DNA of 64,000 nucleotides from Diabrotica undecimpunctata (GCF_040954645.1 NC_092806.1:130347151-130411150), one strand, 5' to 3'; positions 1 to 11,644 are shown, counted from the first letter of the stretch. The notes: generated by a model not told the origin, from the sequence alone. Program-made: numbers and translations.

Positions 1-733
1 GTAGTGTCGTATTACACGTTTCACATCGCAGCGGTTCGCACTTTTTAATTAAGTAATCATGCGTTAACCTAGTATGTCCGAGTCTGAGGCGCGTTACTAT
101 TATTTCTTGGCTTCTTGACTTAAGTAACACATTCCATGCCTCTATGCTGGGTTTCACTTGTTTTAATTTGGAATTCGACACATTCCATTTATTTTTCCAC
201 ACACTTAATATTGATTTTTTTATATAAGCTTTTATATCCGTTGATACTGATGTGTTTACGATCTCGGAAACGTCACTCACTATCGCATCTTTCGCACTAT
301 GGTCAGCAGTTTCGTTGCCTTTTATTCCTATATGGGATGGGATCCAGATGAAATTTATCTCATTATGATTGATATAAGTCTGAAGAAGGACTGTTTTAAT
401 TTTTTTTAAAAGCGGGTTTTTTGGATACAGTTGTCGGATGCTTTGTATGGCACTAAGTAAGTCTGTTAAGATAATATATTTGGAGTTTGTTGTCAGATTG
501 ATTAGTTCTATGGCGCGATAGAGAGCATACAGTTCAGCTGTATATATAGTACTAACATTAGATAGTTTGAATTTAAGGACCTTCTCTGGAGTTACTACAG
601 ACGCTCCCACACCTTCGGATGATTTTGAACCATCAGTGTATATCTGGGTATGATTTTTATAACGACTAATGATTTTTCTAAAATGGGAAATAATTAGATC
701 AGGATTAGTGGAGTTTTTATCAAATGACGTAAG
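1..733 (-). pseudogene. LINE RNase H domain and C-terminal Cys motif
   Basis: In frame with the RT after one nonsense codon. The acidic RNase H residues are all present: the first Asp in QIYTDGSKSS (about 650), Glu in YTAELYALYRAI (about 530), the third Asp in YIILTDLLSA (about 475), and the final Asp in the GIKGNETAD signature after FIWIPSHI (about 300-350). The C-terminal CxxC motif lies near position 30. RNase H removes the RNA strand during target-primed reverse transcription in RNase H-bearing LINE clades. Confidence 0.88.
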
Positions 734-736
734 TTA

Positions 737-2530
737 TAAGTTATATGATGGTATGTTTTGAATCCAAGGTGGATTATGATCATATGTGTATGGAAGACAT
801 TTAGGTATGACAATATCAAATAGATGCAAATGGTCTTTTATTCTTTTATAGAAAGGTTTCTTAGAACGGTGATTTGCATTAAGGTTTGGGTAATTATCGA
901 TAAAAGTATTTCTATAGACAGGATTTTTTGCATTTTCTTTCATTTTTGTTGCATATGTTAGACTAAGGTAAACTCTTCTATCATTTAACGACAATTCATT
1001 TGCTTCGCAAAGTAAACTTTCAATCGGTGTTGTACAAAAGGCTCCCAGGCATATTCTGAGTGCTGTGTTATGAATAGTATCGAGCTTTTTAAGTACCGAT
1101 TTCGATGCTGAGTCGTAAGCTATAGCCGCGTAGTCTAGCTGTGATCGTATCATAGTTCTGTATATAATTAGCAATGTACTCCTGTCTGAACCCCAATTCT
1201 TGTGTGCTAGAATTTTTAGTAAATTTAATCTTCTGTAACATTTACATGCTAGATTATTGATATGTTCTTTCCAATTCAACTTTCTGTCAAAAGTAACTCC
1301 TAGCAATTTTAGCGAATCTTTTTGTTGTAGCGATTGGTTGTATAGATATAATGAGATTGGTGTACTGACTTTGTTTTTAGAAAATACTATATATTTAGTT
1401 TTAGTTGTTGAAAAGATAAATTCAGTTTCCTTTGACCATTGGTCAATATCTAACAAGAAACTCTGTGCAAGTTGTGAGAGGTTGTTTAAGTTTTTGCTTT
1501 GACCAAATATTACGAGATCGTCAGCATATAAGCGGCCTTTAAGTGGAAGTTTTAAATTTCGTAGAACATCATTTATGGCAATTATAAATAGCGTAGGACT
1601 TATAACAGATCCCTGAGGAATTCCATTTTCCAATTCCACTTTTGACGACAAATTACCATTTACTCTAACTTGGATATATCTTTTATATAAGAAGTTTTTT
1701 ATAAATGCAAGGCAATGTCCTTTGATTTCTAAATCGTACAGTAATCTGATGATACGGTGGCGCCAAGCTGTATCAAAGGCTCTTTCAATGTCGAAGAATA
1801 TTCCAATACATTTTTGATTAAGGGAGAAGGCTTCATGTACACTGCTTTCTAGGTCTATAATATTGTCTAGAGTTGATCTATTTTGTCGGAAACCACTTTG
1901 TTCTGGAATAATAATATTTCGATCTTCAAGTGTCCAGAGGAGACGACGGTTGACCATTTTTTCTAACAGTTTGCATGCAGTACATGTTAGCGAAATTGGT
2001 CTATAAGACTCAGGATCTGTTTTGGGACATTTTGGTTTTAATATAGGTATTAGAATCTCTCCATGCTGTTGGAAATTTCTGTTCTATCCAAATAATATTA
2101 AATATGTCAAGATGATTGTGTGCATTCTCAGGAAAATGCTTAAGAAAAACCATTGGGATGTTATCTGGACCCTCACTAGTCTCTTTAAATGAGTTTAATG
2201 CATCTTTGTATTCATTTATATTAAATTTGGTGTTTAAAGCATCTGTGTCATCTACAAACGGTATAATTACATTGCATTCTTCGTTCTGTTTAAAGTTGAT
2301 AAAATTATTATTATAATTGCTTGTATTAGATCTATTTTTATACATATTAGCAAATTCTTCTGCTATTTCTAGGTCATCTGTGATTATTTTATTATCTTTC
2401 TTTAGTTGAGTAATTTTGTTATAAGCCGGTATTCCAGATATTTTTTTGACATTCTTCCACATTTCAGACATAGGGGTCCTACTGTTTATACTGGACACAA
2501 ATTGAGCCCACGAATTTTTGCTACTTTGAT
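737..2530 (-). pseudogene. LINE reverse transcriptase, frameshifted
   Basis: RT motifs are clear: fingers (GPDNIPMVFLKHF), EQSGFRQNRST, FFDIERAFDTAWRH (motif A), GIPQGSVISPTLF (motif B) and LYADDLVIF (motif C, catalytic YADD intact), then a thumb with TKYIVFSKNK and LLGVTFDRKLNWKEHI. A one-base frameshift at about 2050-2060 separates the N-terminal part (2498-2010) from the rest: the expected ESYRPISLT box is only readable in the next frame. A stop at 734-736 ends the second part, replacing a probable Gln codon, and RNase H continues beyond it in the same frame. The copy cannot make a complete protein. Confidence 0.9.
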
Positions 2531-2916
2531 TTTACTTTTAATTTATTTTTGTTAATTTTGGAGTCTATGCTTTATGCATTTTTATATAGTAATTTTAATA
2601 CAACAACTACTTGATTTGAAGGCCATAGTTGCAACCTTTACCCAAAAATAGACAGATTGCATTTTTTTAAGTACACAATTATTACAAACACTTCAAACTA
2701 TAATATGGATAAATGTATAAATTAATTTGGATTGATCATGGTGAGTGTCATTAAATTAGATAACAATAATCGTCGAAATTAATAAAGGACATCAAGTTGT
2801 TGCGTGTATCATTCATAGCTATTCACCAGCTACTATCTTTTTGAAACAATTAAAAGATAATACACATTTCACGATGTATACGGTGTAGGAACAACGTGCG
2901 AAGTCATAAATTAAAC

Positions 2917-2919
<3 letters not shown>
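2531..2919. other. AT-rich spacer, nothing recognised
   Basis: No coding frame, RNA gene or terminal repeat seen between the truncated LINE end and the AT microsatellite. Confidence 0.6.

Positions 2920-2986
<67 letters not shown>
2920..2986. repeat. (AT)n microsatellite
   Basis: About 66 bp of uninterrupted AT. Any ORF through it (YIYIYI) is a translation artefact. Confidence 0.97.
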
Positions 2987-2987
<1 letters not shown>

Positions 2988-4358
2988 AAAAATTGTATTT
3001 TATTAATTTTATTTTTATTTATAATAAATGTTGTAATTTTTAAAATATGTGGTTCGTTGTTTAATTTAATATATACCTCAGCTAGCTCAATTATGTGTTT
3101 TAAGCAATCTGTCACTGTGTGACGTCGACTCTGTAGTCTCCTGGTAGAGTTTAAAAAGAAATTAAACCAAAATTTACTTTAGACTTTTGATAAATTAACC
3201 CAAATGAAGCACGTTATTTATTAATATTGAACAAATTTAGTATAAACAATAAAATTCGTCTGCAACTTGGGTTGCCTTTAAAATAAATATTGCAACTTTA
3301 TAAAGTGTTTAATGAACTATAAAGAAAAAGAAAATGAACACTTTATTCCGCTGACACTATTCAAATATAATCAAAATTTCAAATGATCCCAAAATTATTA
3401 TCCAACCTCACTTTAAAACAGTTCTGATTTATTTAAAGAAAACTAACTACTCGCAAAATAATCGGTGAAACTGGAATATCAATCATCTCTTCGGAAGTTA
3501 AGGTACGTACTATTCTATTTTTAATTTAATGCTCATTAATATTTTCAATTTTTTTAAGGCCTATCGCAATTATGTTAATTCATGAATTTTAATTTTCTCA
3601 ATTTAAATGACATTTCTGTACTCCAATAATAATTTATAAGTCAAATTGTTTCTCTTACTCTCTGGAACAAATTCTGGATATCTCTGCTGTGGAAACTGTG
3701 GAAAAACTAAAATTCTAATTAGATGAGTTAAAAAACACTCCCGACCTATTCCACAGTTTCAGGGCTCCTCTTCGTCGAAAAATCCTCGTCGGCCTCCCCA
3801 AAAAAACCTGTTATCCGTTGCTAACAGCAACCAACGTTCTTTTTTCTTTTCGTCTTCTATTTTTTTTAAACCATAAAACTGTCCTGTTCTGACACATTTG
3901 TCAATCCACATTAATTTCTCATAATCACTTTAATCACATCTAATTTGGGAATTTATAAAAAAAAATGTTCAGATATAAAACTTATTCTATTACAATGCTA
4001 ATACAATTTATTCTTTTCATCTCCACATCATTGTAATTTCTTATTTAACAAAACCCCTATTAATTTAGCTCCCACAGACTTGCTTGACAGTTTATTTTCT
4101 GACGTTTTTAAAATTTCTATGTTTAAATATTTTTTAAGAATTCTTCTTTTTTTTTGTTCTTTTTAAGGTTTAGACGATGCACCTATACACTAGGCAACTA
4201 TACTATTCAGAAATTATTAACACTATACCAGGTAAGTCAAAATTAATTTATTTAACAATTTACTAATCTTTTTCTCTCTTTTATTTCAGAGTCGAACCCA
4301 CATTGTGATGGCTTCATGAAATTCATGAACAACAAACTCATATAAAAATCCATTTAAG
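2987..4358. other. Non-coding AT-rich block, possible LTR-like region
   Basis: No long frame. On the plus strand there is a donor-like site (GGTACGTAC, about 3501), a pyrimidine-rich acceptor (TTCTTTTTAAG, about 4167) and a good-looking 58-bp mini-intron (4232-4289). On the minus strand a G-run (GGGGGGAAG, about 4393-4401) stands directly before the 34-bp repeat, as a polypurine tract would before a 3' LTR. With the gag-like ORF at 5120-5722, this block may be the LTR of a degraded element; no second LTR copy is present to prove it. Confidence 0.3.
4177..4345 (+). other. Possible two-exon mini-ORF (36 aa)
   Basis: Joining 4177-4231 to 4290-4345 across a GTAAGT...TTTCAG intron of 58 bp gives an open frame of 36 codons from ATG to TAA, beginning MHLYTRQLYYSE and ending FMKFMNNKLI. 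The first exon is preceded by another acceptor-like sequence. I do not recognise the peptide. Short frames arise by chance, so only the coincidence of frame, donor and acceptor makes it worth recording. Confidence 0.25.
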
Positions 4359-4392
4359 TTGTATCCTTTTTAACATATTGAAATCATTTCAA
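4359..4392. repeat. 34-bp direct repeat, copy 1
   Basis: Starts TTGTATCCTTTTTAACATAT and ends in the near-palindrome TTGAAATCATTTCAA (reading AAATCATTTCAA here). Identical to 5739-5772. Together the copies bracket the gag-like ORF. Confidence 0.9.
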
Positions 4393-5119
4393 CTTCCCCC
4401 CAATTTGGATTTTGTTCAGTGCTAACTATCAGCACTTACTAAATCTAAATTCTTACCGGTAAACTTAAATATTTTATTAATATTAACATAACAATAAACT
4501 GACTTTTATTAATAAGCATATCTCTTGAATATTTTTTTTTTATAATTTACTCTATGACAAATACAGAATTCTCCAAACAAAATCTACAAATCTTTCACTA
4601 ATTATATCAACTTCAGAATCAAATTTCCAAGTACTTTCCCAATTTCTTTACTTCTTTTCCTGTACTATTTATTTCTTGTACTATTTTCGTAGAAATTCTT
4701 ATAATTGTTCCCCTATATACTATTTCATATACTATTTCAGTATCTTTATTCATTGCCGCAATATTATTTATTCTTTTAATATCCGCATATAATATTCATT
4801 TCATCATCTCTACATATAACTCTCTATATTTCATATTTCAATATTTCATATAATTCTATTTTTCATTTTATTTCCGCATATACTATTTATCATTATAATA
4901 TTCCCTATTTCCCAATTTCTACAAAATATCGATTTGTCCATAGTACTTTGCTCATTTATTTATACTTGTAACTCCTATAAATCTACTTGAAAATAAATCA
5001 ACCTTTTTTATTTATATAAATTCATCATTATTCTGTACATCTGTTCCTAATAAATTATTTAATTATCAAATTTATCTTAAGATATGCTTATTTATTAATT
5101 ATCCTTCTATTTACAAAAC

Positions 5120-5722
5120 TTATATCTTATAATACCAAATTCGTGTCATAATATTGCCTACCCTTGTTTGTCCTAGATTTGATTCCAAACGCTGAATCTC
5201 CTCACTTGCATTTTTAAATTTCTCTCTCAATTCCTCAACTTGTCCCTGTAATACTCTATCTCCATTTTCCGCCTGATTTGCATGCCTACCCATTTCCAGT
5301 TCTAAATTCTGCAATCCCATCTTTATATTGTTTTTGATAATGGTAAGTTTTTCCTCATAATCCTGAGTTTGCCTTTTAACACTTTCTACCTCCCTAACAA
5401 TCTCTTTATTCTGCTTATTAACTTCTTTGTTTATTTCCCTTGGTAAATTCTCTTGAATGGATGTTCCCAACTCTACAAATCTGCTCCCAATTTCCTGTCC
5501 TATTTCCGCTCTAATTATGGCCTTTTCTCTGGATATCTCCTCCTGTACATTCCTCTTAAAATTCTCACTTTCTCCTCTGACCTGTTCTACTTTCTCTTCT
5601 AAACCTTGGGTAATGTGTAGCATCTCTTCCCTGACTATCTTCACTTCTTCTTTGATTTCTTCCCTCATTTTAATTAACTCTCCCCTAAGTTCTCCTTTAA
5701 TATTATTTTCCATTTTGTTCAT
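5120..5722 (-). CDS. Coiled-coil protein, gag-like fragment
   Basis: A 200-codon open frame, almost wholly charged heptad-type coiled coil rich in Glu, Lys, Arg and Gln (for example KMREEIKEEV, EEKVEQVRGE, VEELREKFK). No zinc knuckle, protease or membrane segment. Long coiled coils of this style occur at the N-terminus of gag in some insect Ty3/gypsy elements, but I see no gag core here. The ATG lies just inside the right copy of the 34-bp repeat. It could instead be a short host exon or a chance-preserved fragment. Confidence 0.45.
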   Translation of the reverse strand: MNKMENNIKGELRGELIKMREEIKEEVKIVREEMLHITQGLEEKVEQVRGESENFKRNVQEEISREKAIIRAEIGQEIGSRFVELGTSIQENLPREINKEVNKQNKEIVREVESVKRQTQDYEEKLTIIKNNIKMGLQNLELEMGRHANQAENGDRVLQGQVEELREKFKNASEEIQRLESNLGQTRVGNIMTRIWYYKI

Positions 5723-5738
5723 ATCCCCCCTAATATTG

Positions 5739-5769
5739 TTGTATCCTTTTTAACATATTGAAATCATTT

Positions 5770-5772
<3 letters not shown>
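5739..5772. repeat. 34-bp direct repeat, copy 2
   Basis: Identical to 4359-4392, 1.38 kb away. It directly precedes the gag-like ATG (minus strand) and abuts the AT microsatellite. Confidence 0.9.
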
Positions 5773-6462
<690 letters not shown>

Positions 6463-8097
6463 GGACAAAAATTTTGCGACTGTACTTTACAGGTAACAGT
6501 GGTGGTCTAAAAGTGGATACAAACGATGCATATATTTAGATGCACATAAAAACATCTCCGAAGGCCGTATAATGGTATAAACTGCTAAATTAGATTTTTC
6601 TAACATAATGGATTGAAAAGGATTCAAGGAACATCAGCCTTATCTATACCGCTTAATAACCGTTTAAGTGTAATTTAATGAAGATTTATCTATGTATGTA
6701 TAAGAAATAGAATATTGTAATTTTCTTTTAAAGGAAAATAGTCGAAACGTCAATTTAAATTCATATCATACTATATCGTTAAGAACCATCATAAACTTGT
6801 CTAGGGAATTGTCTAACTTCATGACAAATTTAAATATTTAATAATAAAACGTATCAAACTATAAATTAATATGCTCTACATGTTCGTGTGATCTCTTACA
6901 TCAATGCAAGACTGAATGCGATGTCCCATGCTTCTTATAAGTGTATTAATGTAGCTCTGGTCCATGGTGCCCCATTCTTAAATCGCTTCTATTCTAAGGT
7001 CTTGTAGTGTCATTGGGGGTAGCTGCCGGGACTGAATTTTTCTTTTGAGCATATCCCATCCGTGCTCAATGGGATTGAGGTCGAGTGAGTAAGGCGGCCA
7101 TTGTAATCTGACAATATCTTCTGTCTCTAAAACATCTGCCACATGTCTCGTACGATGGGGAGGCGCATTGTCGTCCATAAAAATAAATTCTGGGCCAACA
7201 GCTCCTCGCCACAAGCGTACAATAGGCCTAAGAATGGCATCAATATAAATTTGTCCATTCGTGTTACCAACAATAGGAATTAAAGGAGTTTTATTATTTA
7301 GCATGAAGCCGCCCCAAAACATTATGAAGCCACCTTGATACGGGACTCTTTGGACAGCTTGGTTAAGTCTATCCTGTCGATTTGGGTTCCTCCAAATCCT
7401 AATTCGGCGATTATTCGACAAAAGGCTCGTTTTGGTTTCATCAAAAAATAACACGTTTCCCCATCTGTTGTCATGCCATTGTAAATGTTCATTGACCCAT
7501 TCCAATCGAGTCCTTTTCTGCTCTAACGTAAGCTTTGGTATAAATAATGGTCTTCTTGTAAATAAATTCGCCGAATGTAACTTGTTTCTAATAGTCTGAT
7601 CGCAAAACACAATATTATGAGCTTGCTGGGGCTGTCATAGACGGGTTTATCCGGACAGTTAACGTAAGAAAGCGTTCTTGGACAGTTGTAGTAATTCTGG
7701 GCCTTCCGCTTTTTTCAACAGAGTTCGTCTCTCGATATTTTTTCACAATCCCTTTGACACATCACTCTGATTAACTCCAATCCGGACAGCAACGTCGACT
7801 TGTGTGTGGCCTTCCTTAATCAAAGTAACGATTCTAGCTCTGTTGAACTCAGATATCACTTGTCTACTCATATTGTTTACTACAAAGTGAATCAAACGCA
7901 AACCAATTTTTACAAATATCGGTTTTCGAAAACTGATGAACGCAATGTGAATACTGAGAATCTTTGCGACGATTAAGAAATAAAAAACAAGCAATAAAAT
8001 ACATTATTTTAGTAGACAAAAAAAAATCAGTGCAAAAAATTTCAAATGAGAAACGTTCAGTGGCGTTACAGGTAAGATGCAAAAAATTTTTGAGTGT
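6463..8097 (-). mobile_element. Tc1-like DNA transposon (DD34E)
   Basis: A transposase pseudogene (6876-7871, minus) sits between imperfect terminal inverted repeats: left CAAAAATTTTGCGACTGTAC (about 6466), right (reverse complement) CAAAAATTTTTTGCATCTTAC (about 8094). Both continue into a similar CTGTAAC/AGGTAAC element. Tc1/mariner elements move by cut and paste into TA. Exact ends and the TA duplication are not resolved because the right end runs into an AT tract. Confidence 0.75.
6876..7871 (-). pseudogene. Tc1-like transposase
   Basis: Starts MSRQVISEFNRARIV with a helix-turn-helix (EGHTQVDVAVRIGVNQSDV). Frame damage at about 7611-7745 interrupts the second DNA-binding part. The catalytic domain shows LFFDETKTS (first Asp), FIFMDDNAPPHRTRH (second Asp) and YSLDLNPIEHGWDMLKRKI (the Glu of NPIEH), the DD34E layout. 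A stop at 6978-6980 precedes a readable C-terminus (EWGTMDQSYINTLIRSMGHR) ending at 6876. Inactive. Confidence 0.88.
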
Positions 8098-8133
8098 GTA
8101 TATATGTATATATATATATATATATATTTTTTT
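8098..8133. repeat. Short (AT)n / T-rich tract
   Basis: GTGTATATATGTATATATA followed by a T run between the Tc1 right end and the palindrome. Confidence 0.9.
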
Positions 8134-8597
8134 TTAGTGGATTTTCTTGGGCTTAGGTTCATAAAAAAATTTGATTTGGTACTAAGGCATTTTCATATAT
8201 TTATTCGACGTTTCGGCAGGAAATCCATGCCTTTTTCAAGAAGTAATATTGACAAGCATGTAAAAATTTGTTACTAAAAAGTAGACGTCACAATTAAAAT
8301 AATATTAAAAACATAGGACATACCCACTAAGTCACTACATGTAAAAAAAAAAAAAAAAATTTTTTTTTTTTTTTTTTACATGTAGTGACTTAGTGGGTAT
8401 GTCCTATGTTTTTAATATTATTTTAATTGTGACGTCTACTTTTTAGTAACAAATTTTTACATGCTTGTCAATATTACTTCTTGAAAAAGGCATGGATTTC
8501 CTGCCGAAACGTCGAATAAATATATGAAAATGCCTTAGTACCAAATCAAATTTTTTTATGAACCTAAGCCCAAGAAAATCCACTAAAAAAATATATA
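8134..8597. repeat. Near-perfect 464-bp palindrome of a PLE terminus
   Basis: Two arms of about 225 bp are reverse complements, meeting in an A-run/T-run centre at about 8345-8375. Each arm carries the sequence CCTGCCGAAACGTCGAA preceded by TTGAAAAAGGCA. That is a Penelope-like 3'-terminal signature, which also reads as a hammerhead-type core. Head-to-head duplication of a PLE end is the simplest explanation. No ORF. AT tracts lie on both sides. Confidence 0.85.
8473..8520 (+). ncRNA. Hammerhead-like motif in right palindrome arm
   Basis: TTGAAAA (degenerate CUGANGA), stem II GGCA/TGCC, then GAAAC and the self-complementary ACGT, then C at the expected cleavage position. The flanks ATTACTTC and GAATAAAT can pair partly as stem I. 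The mirror copy is at 8199-8245 on the minus strand. The core is degenerate, so activity is doubtful. Confidence 0.5.
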
Positions 8598-8620
8598 TTA
8601 AGGTTCAAGAACTAAACTCA

Positions 8621-8624
<4 letters not shown>

Positions 8625-8702
<78 letters not shown>

Positions 8703-8706
8703 TATA
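8625..8706. repeat. (AT)n microsatellite
   Basis: About 80 bp of AT immediately right of the PLE palindrome. Confidence 0.97.
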
Positions 8707-8708
8707 TA

Positions 8709-8924
8709 GTGGAAGTAAAAGGTGGTCTCCCATCTCATATGCTAACATTTAAATATCAAACTGGCTTCTTATTGGTTTATGCAATAAAAAAGGAAAAGCT
8801 ACTACTGCAGGTGAGTAAATCCATTGACGCAAGTACATTAATAGATTTAATAGCTATTGGCCTACCAAATAATGTCCAAATATACCAAATAGTGTCCAAG
8901 GATTTTTCGTTCAAACGTACCTAA
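8709..8924 (+). pseudogene. Possible retroelement gag fragment
   Basis: A 71-codon frame containing SIDASTLIDLIAIGLPNNVQ, a pattern (LIxLIxxGLPxxxQ) seen in gag-like proteins of insect retroelements. There is no zinc knuckle and no flanking pol. The call rests on one motif. It is followed within 15 bp by the 3' end of the RTE LINE. Confidence 0.25.
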
Positions 8925-8986
8925 TAGGTTCTCATCGCTTTTCGACAGTGTCCATGTCTTTGATCCATACACAAGGACCGGTTTTA

Positions 8987-10068
8987 TCAGGGTCTTCTAT
9001 ATTCTGCATTTTTGATTTTTCTTGTGATGTTAGGTCTTAGATGTTTAATTAGTCCATTATATGTTTTATTAGCGATATGTATTCTTCTCTTAACTTCTTC
9101 ACTGACATTGTTATCTACGGTAACTAGTGAACCTAGATATGTAAAATTTTTCACGCTTTCGATGTTATAGTCTCCTATTGTCAGATTCTGTAGGTTTCTT
9201 TGGCCTGTCGATTTGCTGGCCTTCATGTATTTGGTTTTTATTTCAGTAATGTTTAGGCCACTGTTTTGTGCCGCTCTTTCTATGGCATTAAATGCTTCTA
9301 TCATTTCTCTTTCGCTTCTAGCTATAATATCAACATAATCTATAAATGTATTTGTACACTTTTTGTTATTATTGTTCCTCTGGTATTGACTTTTGACTCT
9401 CTAATTATTTTCTCTAATTATTTTCTCTAATGTGATGTTGAATAAAATACAGGATAGGGCATCTCCCTGTCGTAGGCCCGTTCTCACATGGATTGTTGAT
9501 GGTTCTATTAGTGAGTTTTGAATTCGAATTTTGCTTTGTACTTTAAGTGTTGTTTTTACTATATCAATGAGTTGAGTTGGAATATTAAACTCTTTTAGTA
9601 CATGGATCAGAAATTCTCGATAGATGCTATCATAGGCACTCTCAAAATCAATGAAACGATGATGTGTGTCTATATTAAATTCACTGGTCTTTTCCAAGAT
9701 TTGCCTTAAGACGAAGATCTGATCTATTGTGGACTTCTGCCTGCAGAAACTACATTGATATCCGTTAACTATTTGTTCCGCATATGGTCTCAATCGGTCA
9801 TACACAATATTTGACAGTATTGTATATGCCACAGTTAGTAGCGTTATTACCGGTAGTTTTTACATTGAAGCTGATCTCTCTTTTTATGTAGTGGGATAAT
9901 TACTCCGGTATTCCAATCTTGTGGCAATTGTTTATTATTCCATATGTTCACTATTAGTTCGTGTATGTCATTCAATAGGGAGTCTCCGCCTTCCTTTATT
10001 ATTTCTGCGCTAATGTTGTCTAATCCAGGTGACTTGTTGTTTTTCAGTCTGGTAACTGCTTCTTGCAC
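8987..10068 (-). pseudogene. RTE reverse transcriptase, left part
   Basis: Three open blocks. 10068-9847 has NNKSPGLDNISAEIIKEGG. 9832-9401 has GYQCSFCRQKSTIDQIFVLR, then HRFIDFESAYDS (motif A) and TGLRQGDALSCILFN (motif B). 9304-8987 has KTKYMKASKS and FTYLGSLVTVDNN (thumb). A tandem duplication of CTCTAATTATTTT (about 9400-9426) shifts the frame just before the catalytic centre. The YADD box is degenerate (IDYVDII, about 9330). Inactive. Confidence 0.85.
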
Positions 10069-10073
10069 TTCAG
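10066..10073. repeat. Target-site duplication CACTTCAG, left copy
   Basis: Identical to 14247-14254. Eight bp is the hAT length. It matches the interrupted LINE sequence exactly. Confidence 0.9.
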
Positions 10074-10081
10074 CAGAGCTG

Positions 10082-10310
10082 AAAGTATCTTTAGTAAAAA
10101 GATAAAAAAAGTATCTAAGATACTAAAAGTATCTTAGATACTTTTATTTAAGATACTTTTTGGTTCATTTAAAAGTTACTTTTACTTTAGATACTTCTTA
10201 AAAGTATCTAGTATCTTTTATCTTTAAAAGTATCTTTAGATACTAAAAGTATCTTAGATACAAAAAAGTATCTTAGATACTTACTCAGGACCTGAGAAAT
10301 AGATACTTTT
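10082..10310. repeat. hAT left subterminal motif array
   Basis: More than ten direct and inverted copies of AAAGTATCTTAGATAC and shorter variants, each close to a palindrome. Subterminal repeats of this kind bind the transposase in other hAT elements (for example Ac); that role here is inferred. Confidence 0.8.
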
Positions 10311-10367
10311 CATGATCCGACAAGCTTCGACCTGTCGCGCCGGCCGTAGCGGGAGAGACGATGTGTA

Positions 10368-11315
10368 TTGTTCTTTGCATCCGGCCCGCAGCATTATCCG
10401 TTTATCTCGTTGGGTGTGACTCGTTGGAATTCCATGTTCGATGCTCTGAACCAAATTCTTAAGTCTAAAGAAAAACTGGAATCTCTATACGAAAAATTAA
10501 ATTTTGCAAAACAAGATCGGCTCAGAGATACTGATCTAAATTATTTAGCATTATGCCAAATACTAAAACCGTTTGCTTTGGCACTTGACATTCTTCAAGG
10601 CGAACAAAATATGTACTACGGTTTCCTTCTACCATCAATTGTATGCTTGTTTGTTAAAATTGAAAAGCTTAAAACCAATAAGTTTAAATATGTGGAACCT
10701 ATTTTGAACGCTCTGACAGTATCTTTAAACTCCAGATTTGAAAAACTTCTTAAGTTGACTAACCAATCTGCAATAATTGCTGCAGTTACTAATCCTTTAT
10801 TTAAAACACGTTGGCTTACTGCATTTCGAGGAATCAGGAATATCGAAAATGACCTTAGTGAAATTAAGGATTTGGTAATTACAGAAGCTATAAAAATTAT
10901 AAAGGAAAATGAGGAACAATTAAAACAATTTGATGTAAGTACAAATAACATTACTACTGTAATGAAAAGTAACAAAATGCAAAACGACTTCTTTGAATTT
11001 GATATTAACTCCGAATACTTCGATCTTCAAACGTAAAACGAAAACACTGGCTATACTGACTTAGATTATAAACGACAAGCTGAGCTGCAACTATTACAAT
11101 ATTTGGCCGATTCTGAAACCAACATACAATTGTTAAAAAAATATAATATTATAGAACAATTATTTAAAAAGTTCAATACGCCATTACCTTCTTCTGCAGC
11201 TGTTGAAATAATGTTTTCTTTTGCAACTTTTATTAATTCACCCCGACGTCATGCCTTGTCTGATCATACTTTTGAAAATTTAGTTTTACTAAAAGCTAGT
11301 GGTTATACTAACTAG
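10368..11315 (+). pseudogene. hAT transposase, C-terminal half
   Basis: One reading frame broken only by a TAA at 11034-11036. It opens in the hAT signature GVTRWNSMFDALNQILKSK, continues through the helical middle (CQILKPFALALDILQGEQN) and ends with the hAT dimerisation region (LPSSAAVEIMFSFATFINS, RRHALSDHTFENLVLLKAS). About the first half of a normal hAT transposase is missing upstream of position 10400. Non-functional as it stands. Confidence 0.9.
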
Positions 11316-11644
11316 TTATTAGGTACCAAAATGTTACTATTTTTTTCATCCTATCCTATTGTGTTTAAAAATTTAATTATGTTGAATGTTCTGTTTTTAA
11401 TGCATAATGCATCTTATGCTGTTTTTAACACACGAATTTATGTTTATTTTATACTGTTTTGAAAATTTAATGTTGGATTTTTGTTTTCAATACATAGTTA
11501 TTAGTTTGTAATAGCTTAACGTCTTTTATTTCTTATCTACCCCAAAGCCCAAAGTATACCATTTCAAAGTATCTGCTGGCTTAAACTAAAATTGTATGAT
11601 AATATGATATATATAAAGGGTTAAAATGATGTTTTTAAAACAAA
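11316..11644. other. hAT 3' untranslated stretch
   Basis: AT-rich, no frame; lies between the transposase stop and the right subterminal array. Confidence 0.6.

Larger units (their letters stand above)
1..2530 (-). mobile_element. 5'-truncated LINE with reverse transcriptase and RNase H
   Basis: Non-LTR retrotransposon copy reading leftwards; its 3' end runs off the window. In order it holds the reverse transcriptase (2530 to 736), RNase H (about 735 to 250) and a C-terminal Cys motif (CEPLRCETC near position 30). A stop lies just upstream of 2530 and no endonuclease is visible, so the copy is 5'-truncated, as LINEs usually are. RT plus RNase H plus a terminal CCHC-like motif fits the I/Jockey group; the clade is inferred. 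Several frame lesions mark it as inactive. Confidence 0.9.

Noticed and set aside
2819..3115. 98-codon minus-strand ORF through an AT tract
   Set aside because: Half of it is a YIYIYI run from (AT)n; the rest has no motif. The same applies to AT-derived frames near 5758, 5842, 8558, 19387, 37724 and 39821.
4359..5772. Calling the 34-bp repeats true LTR ends
   Set aside because: The match ends abruptly at 34 bp, there is no primer-binding site, and no flanking duplication was found.
10082..10310. CRISPR-like repeat array
   Set aside because: Motifs are palindromic, irregularly spaced, in both orientations, without unique spacers of constant length, and lie inside a hAT element.
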